Assembly: GCF_014356525.2 (NCBI RefSeq)
Contig: NC_052511.1
Span: 49,677,975-49,741,974 of the forward strand
From: Nilaparvata lugens
Taxonomy: Eukaryota; Arthropoda; Insecta; Hemiptera; Delphacidae
Length of the DNA stretch: 64,000 bases
Reading direction: 5' to 3'
This document shows, piece after piece, positions 1 through 10,971 of the stretch (positions are counted from its first letter, which is position 1; each line of letters begins with the position of its first letter). The notes under the pieces are model-generated. The model searched no databases, was not told the origin of the DNA, and was given only the letters and a program-made list of their open reading frames with translations. The translations under genes were made by a program, and so were the position numbers.

Positions 1-144
1 GATGAAACAAATTATTATTACACTTGAAAATGCATTAATAAATTGAAAAATATTAAAAAACTTGATAAATTTGAAGCCAGAAAAATCACAAAAACATTCG
101 TAGAACAGCTGTTTTCAATAAACAGCTTCTACATTCTTGGTGTT

Positions 145-525
145 GTGTATTTATGCCTCTCAGCTGTAGTGTGAATGGTCCGCCCACTGTAAGCATGTTT
201 TGTCTCGGCCAATCACAGCCTTCCACCTTGTTCTGCTAACTACCAATCATATGGCTTTATTCATAGTGAATATTACTCTGACTAATTGTTCTGTGTATCC
301 TTTTATACAATCCTTGTACACAAACCTCGTGTACAATCATTGTATATCCGTTTCATTGATTGTTGCTGTTAGTTCATGCCTATCAGCTGCAATGTAGATG
401 CTCCGCCTACTGTGGGAGTGTTTTGTCTCAGCCAATCACAGCCTTTCACCTTGTTTAGACAAATACCAATCATATGGCTTCATTCATAGTGGATATTTGT
501 TTCTCCGTTTCTTGATTCTGACAAA
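145..525. repeat. Diverged tandem duplication, period about 223 bp
   Basis: Two related blocks lie in direct orientation. The shared core is CCAATCACAGCC followed by a CACCTTGTT segment and 'ACCAATCATATGGCTT'; the core starts at 209 and again at 432. The small open frames here (for example 200-397) fall inside the repeat, share no motif with any family I know, and are not called as genes. Confidence 0.7.
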
Positions 526-661
526 TTCAAATCATTCTGTTCATTGCACTCAGTACATAAATTTCACACACGTAGATGATACCACAGAGAAGCTAAATAT
601 AGAATAAACTATGTGATAGCTGGAAAATTCATCCTCTGATTATACTCTACGATAAGAAAAA

Positions 662-775
662 CTGTGAACTTCAGTTGAATGAATAAATGAATAAACTATA
701 AATAATAATAATATGATATAATAATAATAATATAATAATAAATAATAAATAAATAATAAAGAATGAATAAACAGC
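662..775. repeat. A/T-rich (AAT)n-type microsatellite
   Basis: Runs of AATAATAAT and AATAAATAAT with no other content. Confidence 0.8.
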
Positions 776-863
776 TAGCTTTCAGGCTATTCGTAGATTC
801 CAGAATTTCAATACTTGAAGATGAGAAATTTACCATTTCAAAGAATCCGTCTTCGAATAGTTA

Positions 864-1011
864 AGCCAGTTACACACACATAGATTTCTGCCGTCCTTAT
901 AAATTCTATTAGATTGAACAGATGATCTCAAGCAGATGATGTTTGTCAAGCTCCGTTTAATCTGATAGAATTCATAATGACGGCAAAAAACTAGGTGTGT
1001 GTAACTGGGTT
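864..1011. mobile_element. MITE family B, copy 1
   Basis: Imperfect palindrome whose ends are AGCCAGTTACACACACATAG and the inverse CTAGGTGTGTGTAACTGGG. The inner arms carry AATTCTATTAGATTGAAC and the reverse GTTTAATCTGATAGAATT. There is no coding capacity. Related copies lie at 1048-1229, 57400-57663, 61793-62411 and 62412-62605. Superfamily not assigned. Confidence 0.75.
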
Positions 1012-1047
1012 TACAGTTTATTATAATACAGTTTTACTCACACACTG

Positions 1048-1229
1048 AAGCCTCGCGCACACACATCGTTTTTTGTTCGTATGGTATTTTTCCGTCCTTA
1101 TAGATTCTATTAGATTGAACAGATGATTTTAAACCGATTATGTTTGTCAAGTTCCGTTTAATCTGATAGAATTCATAAAGATGGCAAAATATCGTACTAA
1201 CAAAAATCGATGTTATGTGTGCGGGGCTT
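1048..1229. mobile_element. MITE family B, copy 2
   Basis: Palindrome with ends AAGCCTCGCGCACACACATC and the inverse GATGTTATGTGTGCGGGGCT. It has the same inner arms as copy 1, around the TTCTATTAGATTGAACAGAT core. The two copies are separated by less than 40 bp. Confidence 0.75.
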
Positions 1230-2360
1230 AACTCTATACACACTTTACAAACCCTAGAATGAAATGTGATGATTGAAATTTCTTCCTCAACAGCTATTCA
1301 GTTTCAAATCATACGTTTTCATGAATTTTCAATTTTACTTCGTGACAAACATGGAGCGAAATTCTGTCATCTTTGTTTTCTCTTGCGGTTTTATTTCGAT
1401 GGAGAATGTTTTTGTCTACGGAAATGTCAGAGAGAAAGTGTTGATAGTCTTAATATGTTTGTAACTGATATACTAAAATGGTCAGAGAATTAAATATCAG
1501 TAGTTTATTAAATGTCAACTTTAATAAAGTGTCTTTATTAAATATGAGTACTTTATTATGATTAAATATAAACTAATGAGTACTTATTTCATAGATATTC
1601 TCCTGATGAAGATATGAAGAGGATGAATACCCTTATTTGAATTGAGAAAGAAATAAGCTCCATAGATTTGTTAGAAGAAAGGAAGAAAGTATGTGAAAAA
1701 TCAATATCTAAATAAATGGGGAAAATATACCGATATCTTTGAAATATTGATATTTTATCTAGCAAGTATGTGATTGATATGAAGTGTATGTAATTAAGTA
1801 AGTTGTATTGAATACCACAAATCGAAAGTGAAATTTCCTTTTTATTGAAAGTGACATGTAATTGATACATTTTCGGTTACAGTTGAGATCGGAAGTTATT
1901 AGAAAGTGTTATGAATTGGAAATCCACAATTTCAATACCAATTTTAGTTGTCAAAAACCACCAATCTATCAAATTTCATCGGTCACTAAATTTCTCGTAT
2001 GAATAATCACTTTCTCTATCACGTATATGACGTTAATATAGTCACATATTCTTTATATTTATTCATTCATACAATAAGTGCATTATAAAAATGATAGGGA
2101 GAGAAAAATAAGGTAGCCTTGTGCTATTCCTCTCCCAAATTTAGATAACACATAGTCCGAAATAATTGAGCCTGTTTACTCAGGAACCATATAGTCAATG
2201 TTATAATGACAGTGGAGGAAGATAGGAAAACAGCATTGCTGATACTCTGCCTCGCCACTGCCTTCTATAGAGTATAGCTGATACCAGTTTATTTTATGTT
2301 TACTGTTAATTTTTGTTAAAAAACCTCAATTATTATTCCATTCAACAAAAATAGTATATT
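1230..2360. other. AT-rich intergenic DNA, no gene seen
   Basis: No frame carries a recognisable motif and no paired splice sites stand out. A fragment near 2190-2290 ('ATGTTATAATGACAGT') may be a decayed end of MITE family F. Confidence 0.5.
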
Positions 2361-2600
2361 TCGCACCTAGAGCAGAAAATGAGATTTTTCCGGCTCGAAA
2401 TCGGTTTTCAAGAAAAGATTGAGAGCTGGAATAGTATATTTCGCACCTAGGGTCGAAAATGTACGTTTTCCGGCTCGAGATCACGGTTTTCAAGTTCGAG
2501 ACGAAGTCGAGAACTTGAAGCGTTCGAGAGCCGGAAAAACATTTTTGCCCGTGTTGCGAACGCTATTTTTCGCCACACCCAAAAAAAAAACTTCCCAATA
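2361..2600. repeat. Dispersed repeat Z, copy 1, with internal 84-bp duplication
   Basis: The block 'ATAGTATATTTCGCACCTAG' occurs twice (about 2349 and 2433). It is followed by GAGCCGGAAAAACATTTTTG and CTATTTTTCGCCACAC. The same right end recurs at about 4070-4125, and a fragment lies at about 4430-4570. Class unknown. Confidence 0.6.
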
Positions 2601-2984
2601 TTTATAAGAAATTGAAAAAATATAAATTCAAACAGCCTATTTTGATAGTTTGAATCTTGGTTATGACAACTTTTACTGTCAATTAATTTCAATGTTACTA
2701 ATTAATAATTTACAATAGTGACCATATTTTTATACTATTAATATTTCGAATAATTGTTTGATTTTATAGCTCGCGCTTTGCGCCTGTTGCAATATCTCAT
2801 GGATAGATGGATGAATAGAATTTTCATTACTATTTTGAAATAATGTGATGAAAAAATTAAAAATTGCATATTTCACAGTTTTGTCTCAAAATATATCTAA
2901 AAAATTGATTGAAATTTAAATTATGGTAACTAATATAAAAATAGCTAATAAAAGTCGAAATTCATCGACAAAAAAAATGTCATT

Positions 2985-3075
2985 GACCGAGATTCGAACC
3001 TAGATCGTGTTTGTAACTCACTGTGCTGAGTTCAGTTGTTGTTACGCCTTAACGCTCTCGGCTATTGGGTATTGT
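2985..3075 (-). mobile_element. tRNA-like SINE head (Leu/Ser-type promoter), degenerate
   Basis: Read on the - strand, TAGCCGAGAGCGTTAAGGCG resembles the A box of a tRNA-Leu/Ser with its long variable region, and GGTTCGAATCT is a B box about 60 nt later. The acceptor-stem pairing is poor, so I call a tRNA-derived SINE head or tRNA pseudogene rather than a working tRNA. Confidence 0.5.
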
Positions 3076-3161
3076 TGAAGGCAGAGGCCTGACTGATAAC
3101 TCTTAGCATACCGTAACTGTAAACTAGACTTCTAAAAAAGTTTACTTTACTCCTAAAAAGC

Positions 3162-3235
3162 GTACAACCTTTGACTATAGAAAGTAGGTTGTTCTTTCTA
3201 TAGAAGAAGGTTCTTTCTATAGTCAAAGGTACAAC
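3162..3235. repeat. Short hairpin (inverted repeat)
   Basis: CCTTTGACTATAGAAAG pairs exactly with CTTTCTATAGTCAAAGG across a spacer of about 30 bp. It is isolated; function unknown. Confidence 0.7.
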
Positions 3236-3939
3236 AGACTTTGGCTCATGACTTATATTATTAAAATTAATATTATTATCTGTTTCACAATAAAATTTTC
3301 ACTCTGAATTAAGTCAGGTAACGTATGTAGGCTACTATAATATAGTGTATAGCAGCATATTAATTTGAAGCCGGTTTGCCGGCATTTTCACAACAAAATA
3401 TTGCTCTGAAATCATAGAGAAAACATTCGAAGATTCAATCTTGAGTGGGCCTAATGTTTTCTCTATATGGTTCAATATTAAAGAAAAATTATCTAAAAGT
3501 TTTAATAATGAATTACGGAAAAATTACTAGGATTTTTTTAGTCAAGGCTGAGTTTCACCAGTAGGCTTACCTTAAACTTCAGATCTCTGCTGTATTTTCT
3601 TGTTATTATAGTTGATTGTATTGCATTAAGAAGTGGAATTCGATAATAAAAAAGAAACAATTATTACTCTACCTCACTTTTAAATATTGATACAATTATT
3701 GTACTTTGATTTCAAATTCGATTCTTCACTTTTAAATACTTGCGATACGTACCTTTCTGACAATGGACAATGCAGCCATTGTATTCATTGTTTGATATCA
3801 AAAACACAATAAATATTAAATTATTAAACAGTAATTTATAAAATATATTATAGACATAATACCGCGATTCACGATACATAATTATATAGATTATTACAGT
3901 CGTTTTGAGCTTATCTCTCTATGACTTTTGTGAGATCGG

Positions 3940-4570
3940 GATCGGACACGATCAGCTGTTATTCAAGGTCATTTTACAGCCCTAGGGCCGTAAAGTTTTA
4001 CCGGCCTGGTCGGAAAACAATCACTTTCGGCCTCCATATGACGCACGTAAACCAGCTCATTACATCCAAGTGTGGCGAAAAAACATTTTTGCCCGTGGTG
4101 CGAACTCTATTTTTCGCCACACACAAAAATAAACAATATATATATATGAGAATAGTTGTTTACTAAGCACTTCCGAAAGCAGGAGTGGAAGGTGATAGCT
4201 CTAGCAAATCTGAGGTAATCTGAAAATCAGGAAATTGTCCAAGTATTTTTATTTTTTATTCTGATTTGTCTAAATAACTAAAGATGATGTTCAATTATGT
4301 GGGAGGTTGAGTTTATACTTTTTTATTCTTTCAAATGACAATAAGATGATATTATTATAAATGTTTTAATTATTGAATAATGAACACAAATAATGAAAAA
4401 TTTTTTGATCACCTTTCTTAGTTCCATGTTAGCGGCTGGAAAGGGTACTCTTTCCGGCTAGGCCGGAAAGAAACCTGTTCTGACGTCAGACGAGAGTCGT
4501 CTGCAAACAATGTCTTTCAGATCTACGTAGGGACTGGAAAACAGCTGCTTTCTGTGCAGTGTGGCGAAAA
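3940..4570. repeat. Dispersed repeats: Z copy 2 and a LINE-like tail
   Basis: 3940-4135 repeats the Z element (GCGAAAAAACATTTTTGCCC, CTATTTTTCGCCACAC). 4255-4430 matches 34258-34420 (GTCTAAATAACYAAA and 'TTCAATTATG' then 'TATTATTA.AAATGTTT'), resembling a shared 3' tail. A Z-like fragment follows to 4570. Confidence 0.55.
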
Positions 4571-4669
4571 TATATTTTCCAATGATGAATTAATAAAAGT
4601 CTGTAATTGAGATAAATATTTTCTTGTCTATTGCATTTCTACATTATTAAAAAACAATCTCGAAACGTT

Positions 4670-4790
4670 GTGGAGCTAGGAAAGGATAGCGCTATATGTT
4701 TTGTCGAAAGATAGACCAGGATAGCAACCTCAATGTTAATCAAATACTACCATTATAACGTGGACCCCACTAGAGGTAATATTATGCTTT
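4670..4790 (-). mobile_element. MITE family F fragment
   Basis: Contains 'ACCATTATAACGTGGACC' at its right edge, the terminal repeat of family F (complete copy at 26612-26948), preceded by a match to the TAGCGCTAT segment. The left part is missing. Confidence 0.6.
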
Positions 4791-4818
4791 CTGGTATGCT
4801 TATCCTAAGATAACACTA

Positions 4819-5520
4819 AGGCTAGGTACATACCAGTTAGTCAAGACAAGACAAGACACGTTTAGTCACAATACTTCACAAAGTTGCTTATGAAGACATG
4901 TCTAATTGCAATGACTAATCGGTGTGTGCTGCTTCATAAGCAACTATGTGAAGTATTGTGACTAAACGTGTCTGATTATGTTTTGTCTTGCACTCACAAT
5001 ACTTCACATAGTTGCTTATGAAGACGTGTCTAATTGCAATGACTAAACAGTGTGATGTGCGTCATAATCAACTATGCGAAGTATTGTGACAAAAAGTTGT
5101 CTGATTATGTTTTGTCTTGCACTCACAATACTTCACATAGTTGCTTATGAAGACATGTCTAATTGCAATGACTAATCGGTGTGTGTTGCGTCATAATCAA
5201 CTATGCGAAGTATTGTGACTAAAGGTGTCTGATTATGTTTTGTCTTGCACTCACAATACTTCACATAGTTGCTTATGAAGACGTGTCTAATTGCAATGAC
5301 TAAACAGTGTGATGTGCGTCATAATCAACTATGCGAAGTATTGTGACTAAAGGTGTCTGATTTTGTTTTGTCTTGCACTTACAATACTTCACATAATTGC
5401 TTATGAAGACATGTCTAGTTGCAATGACTATTCAGTGTGTGTTGCTTCATAAGCAACTATGTTGTATTGAGACTAATCGTGACTAGTCTTGACTTGACTA
5501 ACTGGTGTGTGCCCACCCTA
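4819..5520. mobile_element. MITE family A with internal 128-bp satellite expansion
   Basis: The ends are inverted copies: CCAGTTAGTCAAGACAAGAC on the left and CTTGACTTGACTAACTGG on the right, both next to TAA, consistent with a 3-bp target duplication as in PIF/Harbinger elements. The interior has five units beginning 4867, 4995, 5124, 5252 and 5380, a period of 128-129 bp. Each unit is itself palindromic (ACTTCACATAGTTGCTTATG and its inverse). A single-unit copy of the same MITE lies at 59267-59462, so the array arose by amplifying the interior. Confidence 0.8.
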
Positions 5521-6175
5521 ATGCTTCCCATTCTGCCACTGCAGACAGTTTAAAGTAAACTTACTATAGTGATTCCATTTTATAGAATTTCCATCTCTAC
5601 AGTTTCATAGGTATCCATTGATACAAACCGGTTCAAGTTATCGACATCATTTGGTTATTTGTGTTTTCAGTGTCAACCGTGTTCTGTGTTTTGTGTTTCC
5701 AGTGTGAAACGGGGCTTAAATAGTGGCCTAGTGTGGTCTCACCGTGTCATATAGGTGGATAGGATGACACTTTTTTTACTGAAAATAAATCTCGGCCAAC
5801 TGGTTTTGGGTCTTCACTGTGAAGCAAAGTATCTTCTTCCTCTATGGCAGACGGCTCTATAAAAATATTTCACCGTGAAAACGATATTCTGCCTTCTTCT
5901 TGTTCTTCACGTCAATTTTATTCCTCCTCTTCTTCATCTCTGAATTCTTCTTCTCCAACAAGTCTAATAATTATTATTATAATAATTATAATAATTATTC
6001 TTATAATAATTATTCAAGTATAATATATATTCTTATAATTTGTAATTTTCTAGAAAATGCATAAATGTTCCTATTCTATAGATTCTCCTATTCCTCTACC
6101 TCCTCTTCTCCTCCCAAGTGAATAGATTTACCCAATCTTCTCCTATCCCTTCACAACATCTTCCAATTTTTCCTC
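5521..6175. other. Intergenic DNA, no gene seen
   Basis: Contains a short imperfect repeat of 'GTGTTTYCAGTGTSAA' near 5655-5715 and TTATAAT-rich sequence near 5965-6050. Nothing codes convincingly. Confidence 0.5.
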
Positions 6176-6292
6176 GCTTTTCATCTCCTCCTCCTCCTCC
6201 TCCTCCTTCTTCTTCTCCTTGTTCTTGTTCTTCTTCTTTTCCTGTCTTCTTCTTCTTCTTCTTTTCCTGTCTTCTTCTTCTTCTTCTTCTTT
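6176..6292. repeat. Pyrimidine-rich (CTT/CTC)n tract
   Basis: Almost pure C+T on the + strand. The - strand frame across it (Lys/Glu/Arg-only protein) is an artefact of composition. Confidence 0.85.
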
Positions 6293-6892
6293 GATCAAAC
6301 CATTCGTGGCTTCAACATAAAAAACAATCGTGGAAACAACCTTTTCTTCGATATTCTTCTTTTCAATTATCATCTTTATTGCTGCCTATTTCACTGTAAA
6401 TAGCAAAATTTCTGACGATTTTACTTGTATCCTGTGTTAGTTTCTGGTTCTGGACCAAAATATATTCTGGTTCCTACCTCAATATATCTCCCAATGATTT
6501 GATGAATATCAAAATAATCTCATCATTACACGATTTTTAAAGTCTCTGTATTTGAGAATAATGTTTTAACAGATTTTCCTGTAGAAAACGAGTTGAATGT
6601 TGCTGTGCTTTTTAAGAAAATAGCAACAAATTGCCGGAATTTGTTGAAATTCTTAGTTGACAACTGTGAGAGATAACTAACTAATGATTTCGAATTTCAA
6701 ACTCTCATAGATTTTAAAGAAATTTGTAATTTTCTAGAAAATGCATAACTATTGAGTTTGAATTTTGAAATTCCATTTACTTATCTCGTACTTTCAAAAC
6801 CAGAATAAACTATCAATTCAAAATTTCCGATTAGTCATTCAAGTATTCTACATTCTTGGGGGAAGAGATTACTTGTTAGTTTCAATTCAAAG

Positions 6893-7320
6893 CACCGGTT
6901 GCACAAACGCCACTTAAACTTTAATCGTAAAAAAGTAAATTCATATGGCTTTTGTTGGTGGGGAGTCCCTTGCGGGAAGGCCTCACCTCGCCCCCCCCCC
7001 AAATATATGATTCAAGCCGACAATGGGCCTTACGACTATCATATTTCATCCGGGACCGACAATCTAACATGTTCATCCGATAACACGGGAGTGACCAGCT
7101 GAATAACTTTTGTTGATGAACGGGTTTGAACCCGGGATCTCTAGGCTGCTACAAAACTTCTCTATCCAGTAAACCACGGATCATCCCATTTTAATCGTGA
7201 CTAAATGCCACGAGAGTCAATCAGAGACGTTTCTTTTCGAAAAAAATCTTCTCTCATTGGTTCTTTTAAGCCTCAAGAGGAACAGCATCTTCTCATCATT
7301 GTGCAAGAGAGAAGGAGGCC
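6893..7320. mobile_element. MITE family C split by a SINE insertion
   Basis: The left end CACCGGTTGCACAAACGCCA and the right half (CACGAGAGTCAATCAGAGA, TTGTGCAA) match the palindromic family C, intact at 16178-16311 and 36353-36497. The element is interrupted at TTTAATCGT, which is duplicated on both sides of the SINE (6920-6928 and 7190-7198). Confidence 0.75.
6929..7189 (-). mobile_element. tRNA-derived SINE with 9-bp target duplication
   Basis: On the - strand the head has an A box (TGGTTTACTGG) and a B box (GGTTCAAACCC) about 50 nt apart at 7113-7187. Next comes a body with GTGTTATCGGATGAACATGT and TTGTCGGTCCCGG, then a T-rich end. The direct repeat TTTAATCGT flanks the insertion exactly. 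The body core is shared with the + strand SINE at 48268-48515 (CGGATGGACATGTTAAGCCG, TCGGTCCCG), so both belong to one superfamily with different tRNA heads. Confidence 0.8.
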
Positions 7321-7664
7321 TCTTTCTTTCCTAAGAAGAATATGGCCTGAAGTTGAAGGTCAACTCAACTAATATTAGGAATAGAATGCTGGAATGTTGG
7401 AGTGTGGTGAAACAGGTGACAACACCAACTTATTATGCAGAGTGGAAAAAGAAAGAAAGAGAGAGAAGTTGGAGAAGAAGTAGAAGATTATGATTTATGC
7501 ATAAAGACGACGCTCATGTGAATTTGTTGAGTGGGACACCAGCGTGGGACACAACCAAGGATAGTAGATATATAGTCTATATTATTCTTGGGATACAACA
7601 ACATGTTTTGCATTAATACGATTGGTTTTATAGCATTGATAAAGGAAAAAGGACGGAGATATGG

Positions 7665-8290
7665 AGAAGTAGATGAGAAAGAGGAAGAAGTTAGGTGAAG
7701 AAGTCAGGAGATAACAGGTGAAGAAGACTTCGGGAGATAACATGGAGAAGAAGAAGATGAAGAAGAATGAGGAGGAGAAGGCGAAGAAGAGGAAAAGGGA
7801 AAGAAGAAGAAGTTGATGATGATGAAGATAATGTTGATGAAGATAAAGAAGTCAGGAGAAGAAGAAAACAGGAAGAAAAAGAGAAAGAATTCAGAAGACA
7901 GAAAAAAGGAAAAGAAGAAGAAATCAGAAGGAGACAGGAAAAGAAGAAGAACTCAGGAGAAGACAGGAAGAAGGAAAAGGAAAAGAAGAAGTGGGGAGGA
8001 GACAGGAGACAAAGAATTCCGTAGAAGACAGGAAGAAGAAAAATACAGGAGGAGACAGGAAAATAAGAAGAAAAAGTGAAAGAGAAGAAGAATTCAGGAG
8101 CAGACAGGAAGAATAAGAATTCAGGAGAAAATAGTATGGAGAGAAAGAATACAGAAGAAGAAGAAGAAGAAGAAGAAGAGGAAAGAAGAAGAAGAAGAAG
8201 AAGAAGAAGAAGAAAAAGAAGAGAAGAAGAAGAAAAAGAAGAAGAAGAAGAAGAAGAAGAAGAAGAAGAAGAAGAAGAAGAAGAAGCAAG
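7665..8290. repeat. 0.6-kb purine tract, (GAA)n at its right end
   Basis: Nearly uninterrupted A+G on the + strand, grading from imperfect GAA/AGG repeats into pure (GAA)n at about 8155-8286. Long frames exist on both strands (Ser/Leu-rich, Lys/Glu/Arg-rich), but these are composition artefacts. Mirror-repeat purine tracts of this length can form triplex DNA (known property, not shown here). Confidence 0.9.
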
Positions 8291-8890
8291 TGAGTGCTGG
8301 CTAAACGGTACCAAATACAGTAGAGAGGTAGTCGATCATACTGTAGTGGCAAGCAAAGGCAAAAAGGTAGGTCAGGTCATCACTGTAACAATCATTACAA
8401 TGATTGGTTATGGACCAATTGTTGCGGTCTTTTATAGTTTGTTATAGTCGTAGAGCGACGACACGAAAACGCACCGGAAACGCACTCTAAACGCAGCAGC
8501 GTTCCTCATTGCTGCTGGTGAACGGGCTTCGAACTTTCTTCAAAAATTTTCCGCCTTATAACGACACGCACTTGAAACGAGGCTGTTTTCAGCCAGTTGC
8601 ACACAACACGATTTTTGAACGTTCTTTTTTTGTCGATCTTATGAATTCTACCATATTTGAACTTCTTCAATGTTTTCATGAACGAATGAATGAATAAATG
8701 AATGAATAAAAAAGGCCTTATTTAACAAAGCTAAGAATAAAAAAAACAAAAAATCATAAAAAAAAATTCATATGCATAATTCAAGGAAATAAGAAAACAA
8801 ACTAAGCCATTCAATTTTGGCATAACCGAAGATTGTCTGCCAGGAGTCGGTTATGTTCTCATGATAATCTTTTCTGACACCATCTACTAT
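8291..8890. other. Intergenic DNA, no gene seen
   Basis: Includes a short (GAAT)n stretch near 8685-8710 and A-rich sequence. The frame at 8509-8697 shows no domain. Confidence 0.5.
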
Positions 8891-9205
8891 GGTGTGGTCC
8901 ACGTTATAATGGCAGTCGTTTGATTAGCAATGGTATTGCTATCCTTATCTATCATTCAACAAAACGGATAGCGCTTTCTCTTTCTCGCTTTGCTCTGTTG
9001 CCAGATCGTCTTTCAACAATGTAGAGTTATTAATCGATTGAAAAATGTTTCATCTTAGTTATAAAACTTCATCATGAAATTATTGAAAAATATAATTTGT
9101 TTCTTAATAAAATATAATTGATTATTTTAAACTAGAATGAATAGTTAATATGTCATCAATAAACTTGTATCAGCAACCGTCTATAGAAGGCATGGTAATG
9201 AATAA
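8891..9205 (+). mobile_element. MITE family F, right end missing
   Basis: Starts with GTCCACGTTATAATGGCAG and follows the complete copy at 26612-26948 through 'CGTCTATAGAAGGCAT', then diverges just before MITE D. The inverted right terminus is absent. Confidence 0.75.
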
Positions 9206-9210
9206 TTATC

Positions 9211-9394
9211 ATCATTAAACGAAAATCTCAATTAAATGCTGTGATCACCCCGAAGAGTTCTACTACTGCAAATAATTTTTGAATAGTAGCGCTCATCGAA
9301 TTTCCATCTAGCTGTTTACCCTGTTGTCAATATTTGCAGTAGCAGAAGTCTTCGGGGTGATTCATAGCATTTAATTGGGATTTTCGTTTGATCA
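9211..9394. mobile_element. MITE family D
   Basis: Arms of about 55 bp: AACGAAAATCTCAATTAAAT then CACCCCGAAGAGTTCTACTA, matched in reverse by TTAATTGGGATTTTCGTTTG and CTTCGGGGTGATT. The same sequence forms the inner part of the large inverted repeat at 48933-49960. Confidence 0.8.
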
Positions 9395-9888
9395 TAATTA
9401 AAATTGACTAATATTCAATCATTATCCATTCATATTGATGTAGAAAGATATCTGGGCCCTCTTGGATGGGAAAATATTTTAGTAATTTAATATTCTAATA
9501 ACCTGTATAAAGCTGATCACTAATATTATGAGTTTCTATCATCTCATGTAATTGGCCCAAGGGGTATAGAAGGTTCAGCTTGATAAGAATTGTTGTGGAG
9601 AATTATCAGTATATAAATGATCCAAGTCGATTGATTGTCAGAGGCTCTGAAACTCAGTTTACAGTTTAGCAAATCCGGTTGATAATATCAGCCGCTCAGC
9701 GGTCAGTTTAGTATACAGCCTTGATCTTTGCAAGGAACCGACCTTCTATGGAATAAATGATTATTGTGTTATTGACGCCACAAGTCCGCTATCACAAAGA
9801 AGTTCCAGTATGCTGTTATACATCTTTTCAAGCTATAACGGTATCAAAGGTTCTGATTCTGTATTTTATTAAATTTATAATATAAAGC
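9395..9888. other. Intergenic DNA, no gene seen
   Basis: AT-rich. The stretch 9640-9800 (for example CAGCCGCTCAGCGGTCAG) is somewhat less AT-rich but has no open frame of note. Confidence 0.5.
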
Positions 9889-10137
9889 TGCGTACACATA
9901 CTCGTGCTTCCAACCCGCACCGAGCACGCTCCTCCCTCGTACCGCCCACGTACCACCATCGCACAGCAATCGCTCCGCCTCCGCTCTCTACTCGCACCGA
10001 TCATGAACGTTACGGAAGATGTTAGATCTTCTCGCGTTCCCCGGTCGAACCACTGTTGCTCGCCGGTCGATCATCAATCGCTCTGCTGGAGTGACGTTCG
10101 GTCTTGGAGCGGAACGAAAGTCTGTACGCACCTTAAG
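9889..10137. mobile_element. GC-rich MITE family H
   Basis: The ends are inverted: AAGCTGCGTACACATACT and AAAGTCTGTACGCACCTT. The interior is far more GC-rich than its surroundings and accounts for the open frame at 9904-10269, which I do not call a gene. A fragment of the same end lies at about 62638 (AAAGCTGCGTACAGACTT). Confidence 0.7.
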
Positions 10138-10228
10138 AAGGATCTATTCAGTAGAAGTAATAACCACGTTCACTTAATGGGACATAGCCCAATAACCTTA
10201 TCCCTGAGTGGGACAATAAAACAAAAAA

Positions 10229-10936
10229 TCTGGTGTGGCGCACTCACACAACTTTCCTTGCCGTTATGAAAATTAATCACCTGACGCTAGTGTACTCGCG
10301 CATCTCAAGTCTACTATTCAACGATATGAGACAGCTGGTGATAGGTCAATAACGCTGGAAACACACGAGGTCTGCTATCTATTCGTAGTGAATGATTCTA
10401 TAGAACTAACAGTTACCAACAGTTTGCAGTGATTTGCAATCACATTTTCTCGGATTTCAAGCTTATTTTCAATTTCAGGTGGAAATGTTACTGGACATTA
10501 ATTGCAGAGATTTTCATGCTCAATCTTTCCCATTTGTTGTTTAAATTGTATATGAAGGCTGATATTAAGAAACTAGAATCAAACTTTGCATAGATGGGGC
10601 AAAGCTCCTGAAATTTTTACAGATTTTTACAGACTTGTTGCAGTTGATAGAGCTTATCAATGACTATATTATGTATAAATTTGATCGAAATCGTTGGAGC
10701 CGTTTTTGAGAAAATCGCAAAAAACCCTGTTTTTGACAACATTTTCGCCATTTTAGTCGCCATATTGTATTGCAATTGATCGAAATTGTTCGTGTCGGAT
10801 CCTTATAGTGTAAGGACCTTACGTTCCAAATTTCAAGTCATTCCGTCAATTGGAGATGAGATATCGTGTACACAGACGCACATACACTCATACACACACA
10901 CACACACACACACACACTCATACACACACACACACA

Positions 10937-10971
<35 letters not shown>

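Noticed and set aside
2985..3075. Functional tRNA gene
   Set aside because: A and B boxes are visible, but the acceptor stem does not pair and the body resembles dispersed SINE heads. The same verdict holds for 7113-7187, 48268-48340 and 49325-49440.
4819..5520. CRISPR-like array (regular repeats and spacers)
   Set aside because: Repeats and intervals are all repeats of one palindromic unit, with no unique spacers and no cas genes; the window is eukaryotic.
7691..8352. Long Ser/Leu/Phe and Lys/Glu/Arg open frames on both strands
   Set aside because: They coincide with the polypurine tract; every strand and phase is open because of composition. The same applies at 6143-6373, 25545-26189, 28074-28488, 32729-33283, 42158-42430, 48498-48833 and 49722-50367.
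9904..10269. 121-codon open frame with higher GC content
   Set aside because: It lies across a palindromic MITE (family H) and the start of element X; no domain or splice context.
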